Source of the DNA: an uncultured Butyricicoccus sp.
GTDB lineage: Bacteria > Bacillota > Clostridia > Oscillospirales > Butyricicoccaceae
Length of the DNA: 10,268 bases
Assembly: GCA_900544475.1 (NCBI GenBank)
Contig: UQVU01000060.1
Coordinates: forward strand, 1 to 10,268
Direction: 5' to 3'
The translations under genes were made by a program, and so were the position numbers. This document shows positions 1 through 7,161 of this stretch, in pieces; the first letter of the stretch is position 1; every line of letters begins with the position of its first letter. The notes beneath the pieces are model-generated. The model was not told the origin of the DNA, searched no databases, and saw only the letters and a program-made list of their open reading frames with translations.

Positions 1-377
<377 letters not shown>

Positions 378-626
378 TTGTATTAAGACGAAGTTTTCTT
401 CGTTTTAACCGACTTTAGAGTCTGACGTGTCACTTTATTTTAACTGGAGTTGTGACTTCCAGCGATTTACCAAGAGTAAAAAACTCTCGAAATTTCAGGT
501 TCGCACTACAACCTCGTTCAATTTGAACAAAGTTTTAAGCACATCGTTGTTTAATTTACAAGGTGCAATTTACTGAAAACAAGATTTTTCAGAACTTTTT
601 CGAAGTTCCTAATCTCTCGTTCGCAG
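378..626 (-). other. rRNA operon 5' leader (pre-16S)
   Basis: This AT-rich stretch lies between the proximal rRNA promoter and the mature 16S end, so it would be transcribed and removed during maturation. It contains GCACCTTGTAAATTAAACAA at 566-547, which resembles the CCTTGAAAACTNAACA element common in Firmicute rRNA leaders and spacers. It also has a short inverted repeat CTGGA/TCCAG (444-448/458-462) and a strong hairpin next to the 16S 5' end, listed separately. No credible protein-coding gene lies in 378-909. The plus-strand open frame running through part of it is low-complexity and antisense to these elements. I could not identify a clear boxA antitermination motif. Confidence 0.75.
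383..408 (-). repeat. Leader hairpin just upstream of mature 16S
   Basis: The arms at 383-393 and 398-408 pair over 11 positions (TTAAGACGAAG with CTTCGTTTTAA) around a four-base loop. One position, A-C in the RNA, does not pair. The hairpin ends about 6 bases before the inferred 16S 5' end. A local hairpin here could take part in pre-rRNA folding or processing, which is inference. It has no T-run in the right place and is not a terminator. Confidence 0.6.
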
Positions 627-672
627 CTTGTTTATTATATCAGATGAAGTTTCATTTGTCAAGAACTTTTTC
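624..672 (-). promoter_or_regulatory. rRNA promoter, proximal copy (full consensus)
   Basis: The -35 TTGACA is at 662-657 and the -10 TATAAT at 639-634, with exactly 17 bases between. The spacer ends in TGA, giving an extended -10 (TGATATAAT). Upstream comes GAAAAAGTTC (672-663), part of an A-tract region resembling UP elements. Downstream AAACAAGCTG (633-624) covers the discriminator and likely start. Every element is at or near consensus, as expected for an rRNA operon promoter. Transcription would begin near 627, giving a leader of about 250 bases. Confidence 0.93.
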
Positions 673-744
673 AAAACTTTTTTCGAAGTTTTTGAAGCAT
701 TTCTTTCAAAACTCAAACTTTTCTGACCGCCATCTCTTTCGAAA

Positions 745-794
745 CAGCTTATTTAGTATATCAAACTCAAAACCATTTGTCAAGAACTTTTTTC
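745..794 (-). promoter_or_regulatory. rRNA promoter, middle copy
   Basis: TTGACA at 783-778 and TATACT at 760-755 are separated by 17 bases ending in TGA (extended -10). The flanks match the proximal copy: GAAAAAAGTTC before the -35, AAATG after it, and AAATAAGCTG after the -10. The copies therefore look duplicated rather than independently evolved. It lies 121 bases upstream of the proximal promoter, the usual tandem arrangement for bacterial rRNA operons. Confidence 0.9.
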
Positions 795-839
795 ATTCTT
801 TTCAAATCTTTTCAGTTCGACCGCCGCACCTCTCGGCGA

Positions 840-888
840 CAGCTTTAATGGAATACCACACCAAGAGGGTGGTGTCAACACTTTTTTC
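840..888 (-). promoter_or_regulatory. rRNA promoter, distal copy with weak -10
   Basis: TTGACA at 878-873 is preceded by GAAAAAAGTG and followed after 17 bases by TATTCC (855-850), with TGG just before it as an extended -10. AAGCTG at 845-840 matches the same element in the other two copies at the corresponding distance. The -10 matches consensus at only three of six positions, so this copy is either weak, activator-dependent or decaying. Its spacer contains a palindrome (separate entry). It begins about 20 bases after the stop codon of the upstream PP-loop gene. Confidence 0.6.
858..875. repeat. Perfect inverted repeat inside the distal rRNA promoter spacer
   Basis: ACACCA (858-863) and TGGTGT (870-875) are exact reverse complements around the six bases AGAGGG. 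The repeat sits between the -35 and -10 of the distal copy, overlaps the end of the -35 (873-878), and is absent from the two sister spacers. It could be a protein-binding site. A terminator role is unlikely because no T-run follows on either strand. Confidence 0.45.
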
Positions 889-909
889 TTCATTTTCCGA
901 CTTTTTCTT

Positions 910-1707
910 TCAAAGCCGGTCAAGAAAACTATGGCGGCCGTTTTCATCACGCCAGCCGAGCAGCTTTCCGGTATCCACATTCTTGACTGCATTGAAGATA
1001 TTTGCCTCAATCTGCGGATTTTTCGCGGCAAGAGAGGCGATAAGCTGCTTGATTTCGGCGCGTTTGGTGTCGTTCTCCAGCTTTTTCGCCGGGCAGTCGC
1101 ACGGCAGGAAGGTCAGGCCGCAATGCTCCGCCCACGAAATCACATTTGCCTCGCGGGTAAAGTAGAGCGGGCGGATCAGCTCCATCCCCTCGTAATTTTT
1201 CGCCTTCACGCGCGGCAGCATCGCCTGCACCTGACCGCCGTAAATCAGGCCCATCAGCACGGTTCCGATGGCATCATCATAATGATGTCCGAGCGCTATT
1301 TTATTGCAGCCGCGCTTCTGCGCCTCGGTGTACAGATAGCCGCGCCGCATTTTCGCGCACAGAAAGCACGGATGCTCGGCCGAATGGCTGCCCGCGACGC
1401 GCAGCACATCGGTTTCGAAAATTTCAAGCGGAACATCCAGTCGGCGCGCATTTTCCTCCAGATGCTTTCGCCCTTCGGGCGCGTAGCCGGGGTCCATCGC
1501 CAGAAATTTCAGCTCGAAATCCACCGTGTGCTGCAAATCTTGAAGCAGGAGCGCCAGCAGCATGGAATCCTTGCCGCCCGAAATGCACACCGCAACGCTG
1601 TCGCCTGGACGCACCATATCATATTCCTTCACCGCGTCCACGAACGGCTTGCGTATCGTGCGGACAAATTCACGCTGTAATGTCTTTTTGATTTCTGCTG
1701 CTGTCAT
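910..1707 (-). CDS. TtcA/TilS-type PP-loop ATPase, likely tRNA 2-thiocytidine synthase-like
   Basis: A 265-residue N-type ATP pyrophosphatase. The PP-loop SGGKDS is at 43-48, LGHHYDD at 139-145, a PCFLC motif with Cys114 and Cys117, and CDC at 203-205. In E. coli TtcA three cysteines (a CxxC pair plus one near the C-terminus) hold a [4Fe-4S] cluster used to thiolate cytidine 32 of tRNA. Cys114, Cys117 and Cys203 match that spacing. Sequences such as MLPRVKAKNYEGMELIRPL also resemble TtcA. It is shorter than the roughly 310-residue E. coli enzyme, so the exact substrate is uncertain; a related Clostridial tRNA-modifying ATPase is possible. The start is supported by AGAAGGG ahead of the ATG and by an ATGA overlap with the upstream SDR gene, implying translational coupling. 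The stop is TGA at 912-910. Confidence 0.85.
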   Translation of the reverse strand: MTAAEIKKTLQREFVRTIRKPFVDAVKEYDMVRPGDSVAVCISGGKDSMLLALLLQDLQHTVDFELKFLAMDPGYAPEGRKHLEENARRLDVPLEIFETDVLRVAGSHSAEHPCFLCAKMRRGYLYTEAQKRGCNKIALGHHYDDAIGTVLMGLIYGGQVQAMLPRVKAKNYEGMELIRPLYFTREANVISWAEHCGLTFLPCDCPAKKLENDTKRAEIKQLIASLAAKNPQIEANIFNAVKNVDTGKLLGWRDENGRHSFLDRL

Positions 1708-2459
1708 TTTTCGCCCTTCTTATGCTGAAAATGGTAGGTGATGCGTGCAAGCAGGCTGTCCGGGGCGAAATGCCGCGCAACGGTCATTGCTTTCATGGTC
1801 ACGCCCGGCACGACGACCGCCCTGCCTGCAAACAGGCCGTCTATCGCCTCCCGCGCGACGCGCTTCGCGTCAAGGCCGTTCAGCGAGAACTTCACGCCTG
1901 CGACCCGGTTGAACTCGGTATCGACCGGCCCGGGACAGAGTGCACACACGCGGACACGGCTGCCGCGATGGCGCAGCTCCTCACGGAGTGCCTGCGTCAG
2001 ACGGAGCACATAGTTCTTTGTTGCGTAGTAGGTCGCCATGAGCGGCCCGGGCAGAAAGCCGGCCGAGGACGCGACATTGAGGATATAGCCGTGGCCGCGC
2101 TTTTCGAAATCCTGCACCGCGAGCTTGGTCAGGATGTGCACGGCACGGATATTGGTGTCGATCATGCGCAGCTCCTCGTCGAGGTCGGTTTCGAGAAACT
2201 CGCCGAACAGGCCGAAGCCCGCGTTGTTGATTACGATTTCGAGATCATCGCCGCGCACCGCGCGGTACAGCAGGCGGCACTCCTCCTCATCGCTCACGTC
2301 CGCCGCAATCACATGGCAGACGGTCGGCAGTTCGGCGGCAAGCTCGCGCAGTCTGTCCTCGCGGCGCGCGCACAGGACCAGCTCATAGCCACGCGAGGCG
2401 AGCAGCTTCGCCATTTCGCGTCCCAGACCCGAGGACGCGCCGGTAATCAGTGCTTTCAT
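1704..2459 (-). CDS. Short-chain dehydrogenase/reductase (SDR), classical type
   Basis: A 251-residue cytoplasmic NAD(P)-dependent oxidoreductase; the substrate cannot be told from sequence. The Rossmann motif TGASSGLG is at 6-13, NNAG at 78-81, catalytic Ser131 in NVASSAG, Tyr144 and Lys148 in YYATK (YxxxK), and the PGPVDTEF segment at 176-183. Arg32-Arg33 after the second strand suggests a preference for NADPH, which is inference. The ATG at 2459 is chosen because GGAGG lies 7 bases upstream and the SDR fold begins at once (MKALITG). A longer frame reaching 2531 would start inside the promoter. It overlaps the PP-loop gene by ATGA, so the two are probably one transcript. General resemblance is to the DltE/YqjQ-like SDR group annotated as oxidoreductases. 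Confidence 0.93.
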   Translation of the reverse strand: MKALITGASSGLGREMAKLLASRGYELVLCARREDRLRELAAELPTVCHVIAADVSDEEECRLLYRAVRGDDLEIVINNAGFGLFGEFLETDLDEELRMIDTNIRAVHILTKLAVQDFEKRGHGYILNVASSAGFLPGPLMATYYATKNYVLRLTQALREELRHRGSRVRVCALCPGPVDTEFNRVAGVKFSLNGLDAKRVAREAIDGLFAGRAVVVPGVTMKAMTVARHFAPDSLLARITYHFQHKKGEK

Positions 2460-2502
2460 GCTCTTTCCTCCATTTCCTTGTAAACTTATAATAATTATTT
2501 TC

Positions 2503-2531
2503 AGTGTATCACAGCCGCTCCCGCTCGTCAA
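2503..2531 (-). promoter_or_regulatory. Promoter for the SDR-PP-loop operon
   Basis: TTGACG (2531-2526) and TACACT (2508-2503) are 17 bases apart, with TGA directly before the -10 (extended -10). Transcription would start near 2496, about 37 bases before the SDR start codon. The -35 begins within a few bases of the T-run of the trpS terminator. Confidence 0.75.
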
Positions 2532-2534
2532 ACG

Positions 2535-2572
2535 AAAAACGGAGACCGACTTTTTCCGTTCGATCTCCGTTT
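2535..2572 (-). terminator. trpS intrinsic terminator
   Basis: Thirteen pairs (2537-2549 with 2560-2572, one G-U) form a stem of AAACGGAGATCGA with TCGGTCTCCGTTT around a 10-base loop. On the minus strand the stem runs directly into TTTTT and then CGTTT. It lies about 20 bases beyond the trpS stop codon and separates trpS from the SDR operon. Confidence 0.88.
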
Positions 2573-2593
2573 CGCTTTCTTTCGATATAAAAT

Positions 2594-3658
<1,065 letters not shown>

Positions 3659-3732
3659 TGAAGATATCTCCCCTTTTTCGGGACGCAATGCCCAGTGTGA
3701 ACCTGTCGCGAAGCACGGACAGACTTTAGTGT
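3659..3732 (-). other. trpS 5' leader, no T-box
   Basis: The inferred transcript start near 3732 leaves about 74 bases before the ATG. That is too short for a T-box riboswitch, and no T-box GGTGGNACCGCG-type element is present. Two structures are visible: a hairpin CTGTC/GACAG (3703-3707/3718-3722) extended by GCG/CAC with a bulge, and a small CCC/GGG stem whose right arm is the Shine-Dalgarno itself (3682-3680 with 3674-3672). Regulation through them is speculative. Confidence 0.5.
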
Positions 3733-3738
3733 TTTCTT

Positions 3739-3767
3739 ATTATAATGTATGAAAGCGCGTCTGTCAA
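3739..3767 (-). promoter_or_regulatory. trpS promoter, full consensus
   Basis: TTGACA (3767-3762) and TATAAT (3744-3739) are separated by exactly 17 bases, matching the vegetative sigma factor consensus at all 12 positions. It predicts strong, probably constitutive transcription of trpS. A perfect CGGCG-AGA-CGCCG palindrome (3771-3783) lies just upstream of the -35. Confidence 0.93.
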
Positions 3768-3862
3768 CTGCGGCGAGACGCCGGACGGACGGGATCTGTA
3801 CGAAAATGCGTCCCGAATTACATTTTCCGACAGGCGGTGACTTCGTTGTTTCTTTCCGCCCC

Positions 3863-3891
3863 TTTTCATCGCCGCTGCAAAATGGTATAAT
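3863..3891 (+). promoter_or_regulatory. rnr promoter
   Basis: TATAAT at 3886-3891 is preceded by TGG (extended -10). The best -35 at a 17-base spacing is TTTTCA (3863-3868), four of six matches. The transcript would start near 3898, about 44 bases before the rnr start codon. It diverges from the trpS promoter; the -35 boxes are about 95 bases apart. Confidence 0.75.
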
Positions 3892-3941
3892 GAAAGCACA
3901 TAATAGGTTCATTCTGTTTACGATAGATCGGAGGGAAACCC

Positions 3942-6203
3942 ATGGAGGAATATACGCTTGACAGCAGGCTGCTGACGCTGCTCTCGCAGCCGTGCCGCAT
4001 GGATGAGATACGCCGCGCCCTGCCCGACGCAGGCAAGCACGAAATCAAGGAAGCACTCGACCGTCTGACGCAGGCGGGCAAAATCATGAAGAACAAGAAA
4101 AACCGCTTTGCGGTCTCCTCGCACTACGGCTGCACGACCGGCACGTTTCTCGCGACCGAGCGCGGCTTTGCGTTCGTTGCGCCCGATGTGGAGGAAGGTG
4201 CGCCCAAGCCGGACGACCTGTTCATTCCCCCGAATGCGGGCGGCGGCGCGTGGCACGGCGACAAGGTGCTCGTCAAGGTCAGCGAGCGCAAGAACAACCG
4301 GGGCCGCCGCGAGGCGACCGTTATCCGCATTATCAGCCGCGCCGGTAAGGAGCTGACCGGCGAGCTGGTGCAGCGCGGCAAGGCGTTCTTCGTACAGCCC
4401 TCGTCCAAGAAATACCCCGAAATCGCGGTGGACCGCCGCGACATCGGCGAGGCGCAGCCGGGCGACTGCGTGGCGGTCGCGGTAACGAACTACGGCGACG
4501 ACGCCTACCGTCCGCAGGGCATCGTGTCCGCCGCGCTCGGCGAAAACGGCACGATGGAGGCTTCAATCGCGGCCGTTCTGCACGAGAACAGCGTCTATGA
4601 CGTCTTTCCGGACGAGGTTCTCCGTCAGGCCGACTCCATTCCGCAGGAGGTCGATCTCGCCTCCGCCGGCAAGCGGCTCGACCTGCGCGACAAGCTGATT
4701 TTCACCATCGACGGCGACGACGCGAAGGACTTCGACGACGCAGTTTCGCTCGAAAAGCTCGAAAACGGCCACTATCTGCTCGGCGTGCACATCGCGGACG
4801 TCAGCCATTACGTGACGCCCGATTCCCCGCTCGACGCAGAGGCGTTCCGCCGCGGCACCTCGGTCTACTTCCCCGGCCATGTCGTGCCCATGCTGCCGTT
4901 CGCGCTGTCGAACGGTATCTGCTCGCTCAACCCGAACGTAGACCGTCTGGCGTTCTCCGCCCTCATGGAGGTGGACAAGAGCGGCCGCCGCTACGGCGCG
5001 AAGTTCGCAAAATCCATCATCCGCTCCAAGGCACGCATGACCTACAACAAGGTCAACAAAATCCTTGCCGGCGACAAGGGACTGCGCGAGGAATATGCTT
5101 TTCTGGTCGAAACCGCCGAAAAGATGAACGATCTCGCCCACGCACTCTACAAGCGCCGCATCGAACGCGGTGCGCTTGAGCTGGACATTCCGGAGGCCGA
5201 GATCCGCGTAGACGAGAACGGCAAGCCGGTCGAAATCTGCTTCCGCGAGCGCGGCGAGAGCGAAAAGCTCATCGAGGAGTTCATGCTTCAAGCCAATGAA
5301 GCGGTCGCGGAGTTCATGTGCAAGCGTGAGCACCCGACCGTCTACCGCGTCCACGAGAACCCCGACCCGGACAAGCTGCGTGCGTTCGCGCAGTTCGCCC
5401 GCCCGTTCGGCTACCGCATCGACGCCTCCAAGCCGGAGGACACCGCTCAGTTCCAGGTGGTGCTGCGCGGCGCGAAAAACGACCCCAAGCAGCGCGTGCT
5501 GCCCACCCTGCTGCTGCGCTCGCTCGCCCGTGCACGCTACGCCGACGAGTGCATCGGCCACTACGGCCTGAAAGCGAAGTATTACCTGCACTTTACCTCG
5601 CCTATCCGCCGCTATCCTGACCTCATCGCCCACCGGATGCTGCAAAAGGCGCTGACCGGCGAGGAATTTACCGCCGCGGACGAAAATCTGTGCGCCGAGG
5701 CCGCGCAGCAGTCCACAAACCGCGAACAGGCGGCGGACAACTGCGAACGCGACATCGACAAACTGTTCATCGCGTCCTACATGAAGCAGTTCATCGGCGA
5801 GGAGTTCGACGCCGAGGTATCCGGCGTGCAGTCGTTCGGCATCTTCGTTGCGCTCGCAAACGGCTGCGAGGGTCTGGTCCGCGCCGAGCTAATGACCGGC
5901 GACTTCTACCAGTACGACGAGGAGCACATGGCCATGGTCGGCCGCCGCACCGGCAAGCGCTTCACCATCGGCACGCCTCTGCGCGTCAAGCTCATCGCCG
6001 CAAGCGAGGTCACGGGTCAGATCGACTTCGCCCCGGCGGACGGGGCGCTTCCCTTGTCGGATAAACCGGAACGCGCACCGAGCGGCGAGGACAGCGGAAA
6101 GCCGCCCTATGGCAACCGTGCTTCGCGCCGCCGCCATTCGCACGGCAAGGGTCGCTCCGGCGGCCAGAAGGGCAGAAAACCGCCCACGAGAAAACGCAAA
6201 TGA
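3942..6203 (+). CDS. rnr: Ribonuclease R, 3'-5' exoribonuclease
   Basis: A 753-residue RNase II/R-family enzyme that degrades structured RNA from the 3' end. It contributes to rRNA and mRNA turnover and, in characterised species, to trans-translation-linked decay. Domains in order: N-terminal winged helix (about 5-57), two cold-shock/OB domains (about 62-125 and 135-198), the RNB catalytic domain (about 246-570), an S1 domain (about 618-697) and a Lys/Arg-rich tail (719-753). The metal-binding aspartates of TIDGDDAKDFDDA are Asp257, 263, 265 and 266. YLHFTSPIRRYPDLIAHR (548-565) is the second RNB signature. The length and the winged helix plus basic tail separate RNase R from RNase II. GGAGGG lies 6 bases before the ATG. 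In many Firmicutes rnr sits with secG and smpB; neither is here. Confidence 0.97.
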   Translation: MEEYTLDSRLLTLLSQPCRMDEIRRALPDAGKHEIKEALDRLTQAGKIMKNKKNRFAVSSHYGCTTGTFLATERGFAFVAPDVEEGAPKPDDLFIPPNAGGGAWHGDKVLVKVSERKNNRGRREATVIRIISRAGKELTGELVQRGKAFFVQPSSKKYPEIAVDRRDIGEAQPGDCVAVAVTNYGDDAYRPQGIVSAALGENGTMEASIAAVLHENSVYDVFPDEVLRQADSIPQEVDLASAGKRLDLRDKLIFTIDGDDAKDFDDAVSLEKLENGHYLLGVHIADVSHYVTPDSPLDAEAFRRGTSVYFPGHVVPMLPFALSNGICSLNPNVDRLAFSALMEVDKSGRRYGAKFAKSIIRSKARMTYNKVNKILAGDKGLREEYAFLVETAEKMNDLAHALYKRRIERGALELDIPEAEIRVDENGKPVEICFRERGESEKLIEEFMLQANEAVAEFMCKREHPTVYRVHENPDPDKLRAFAQFARPFGYRIDASKPEDTAQFQVVLRGAKNDPKQRVLPTLLLRSLARARYADECIGHYGLKAKYYLHFTSPIRRYPDLIAHRMLQKALTGEEFTAADENLCAEAAQQSTNREQAADNCERDIDKLFIASYMKQFIGEEFDAEVSGVQSFGIFVALANGCEGLVRAELMTGDFYQYDEEHMAMVGRRTGKRFTIGTPLRVKLIAASEVTGQIDFAPADGALPLSDKPERAPSGEDSGKPPYGNRASRRRHSHGKGRSGGQKGRKPPTRKRK

Positions 6204-6251
6204 GCTGTCGCGCGGCAGCCGGATTTACCTGTACGACTTTCGATACCCTTC

Positions 6252-6260
6252 AAAGGAGAT
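6252..6260 (+). promoter_or_regulatory. Ribosome binding site fixing a TTG start
   Basis: AAAGGAGAT lies with its GGAG core (6255-6258) 8 bases before TTG at 6267. No ATG or GTG in the same frame is better placed, and the patatin motif GGTFRPVF begins only seven residues later, so the TTG is almost certainly the start. Confidence 0.85.
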
Positions 6261-6266
6261 TTCACT

Positions 6267-7109
6267 TTGCCCGGACTTGTTTTGGAGGGCGGCACGTTCC
6301 GCCCGGTCTTTTCCTGCGGCGTGATGGACGCCCTGCTCGACCATGACATCATGTTCGATTACGTCATCGGCGTTTCCGCCGGCATCACCTACGCCATTTC
6401 CTACCTCTCGCGCCAGAGAGGACGCAACCTCGAGGTGCTGCGGCAGTACCGCGGCGACAGCCGCTATCTCGGCGTCCGCAACCTGCCGCACGACCACTCG
6501 ATCTTCGGCACGGATTTCGTGTTCGACACCATTCCCAATCAGCTCATCCCGTTCGACTGGGACGAATTTCACAAATATAATGGGCGCGTTTTAGTCGGTG
6601 TGACGAACGCCGCGACCGGAAAGGCGGAATATCTCGACGGAATGCAGCTCGACCGCCCGTGCACCATGCTGCGCGCGACCTGCGCGATTCCGCTGTATTT
6701 TCCACCGGTGCACCTCGGCGGCGCGGTCTTTTACGACGGCGGCATCGCCGACCCCGTGCCCATCGTCAAGAGCCTGCACGACGGCAACCGCAAGAACCTC
6801 ATCGTGCTGACCCAGCCGGACGGCTACCGCAAGACGCACACGCGCGGCACGAAATTCGGCGCCCGTGCGCTGCACCGGAAATATCCCGCCATGACCGAGG
6901 CCCTGCTCTCGCGCCCCGCCCGCTACAACGACACGGTCTGCCTGTGCCACCGCCTCGCGGAGGAGAACCCGGCGGACACGGTCCTGCTTCAGCCGAGCGC
7001 GCCGCTCGCCACCTTCGAAAAAGATATAAAAAAGCTGGAATGGGGCTACGAAATGGGTTATAATATGACTTGTGCCCGGATAGACGAAATCAAGGCGTTG
7101 TTTGTCTGA
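6267..7109 (+). CDS. Patatin-like phospholipase family protein
   Basis: A 280-residue patatin-fold serine hydrolase with a Ser-Asp dyad, probably acting on phospholipids or acyl esters; the substrate is unknown. The oxyanion-hole segment is GGTFRPVFSCGV (8-19). The nucleophile elbow GVSAG (35-39) places Ser37. The acid is Asp157 in DGGIADPVPI. Length and lack of extra domains resemble the YjjU-like bacterial group. No signal peptide or clear membrane segment is seen, so a cytoplasmic or peripheral location is likely. The usual GGGxRG is replaced by GGTFRP, though the Arg is kept. Translation starts at TTG with a strong ribosome site. It follows rnr by 63 bases with no terminator between, so co-transcription is likely. 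Confidence 0.9.
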   Translation: MPGLVLEGGTFRPVFSCGVMDALLDHDIMFDYVIGVSAGITYAISYLSRQRGRNLEVLRQYRGDSRYLGVRNLPHDHSIFGTDFVFDTIPNQLIPFDWDEFHKYNGRVLVGVTNAATGKAEYLDGMQLDRPCTMLRATCAIPLYFPPVHLGGAVFYDGGIADPVPIVKSLHDGNRKNLIVLTQPDGYRKTHTRGTKFGARALHRKYPAMTEALLSRPARYNDTVCLCHRLAEENPADTVLLQPSAPLATFEKDIKKLEWGYEMGYNMTCARIDEIKALFV

Positions 7110-7161
7110 CCGGAACGGTTCCAGAGAAATAAATCTATTTACAGGGGGAAAAGAAACACAC

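Noticed and set aside
822..838. CGCCG/CGGCG hairpin as a terminator for the PP-loop gene.
   Set aside because: The stem is only five pairs and is followed by GTCGAACTGAAAAG rather than a T-run.
563..1165. A 200-residue open frame on the plus strand across the rRNA promoter region and the end of the PP-loop gene.
   Set aside because: It is antisense to three strong promoters and a conserved gene, is rich in Phe and Ser from A/T tracts, and has no ribosome binding site or recognisable domain.
2460..2531. A longer SDR start 24 codons upstream.
   Set aside because: It would begin inside the -35 box and translate through the promoter, while a strong GGAGG precedes the ATG at 2459.
3659..3688. 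A TTG start for trpS 10 codons upstream.
   Set aside because: No ribosome site precedes it, and the true Shine-Dalgarno (GGGGAG) lies between it and the ATG at 3658.
4563..5645. A 360-residue open frame antisense to rnr.
   Set aside because: It mirrors a highly conserved RNB domain in a GC-rich gene, where long antisense frames are expected. It has no promoter, ribosome site or known motif.
7036..7064. TATAAT at 7059-7064 as an internal promoter for uraA.
   Set aside because: It encodes conserved-looking codons at the end of the patatin gene, and the -35 at 17 bases (TGGAAT) is poor. Co-transcription from rnr is simpler, though a weak promoter cannot be excluded.
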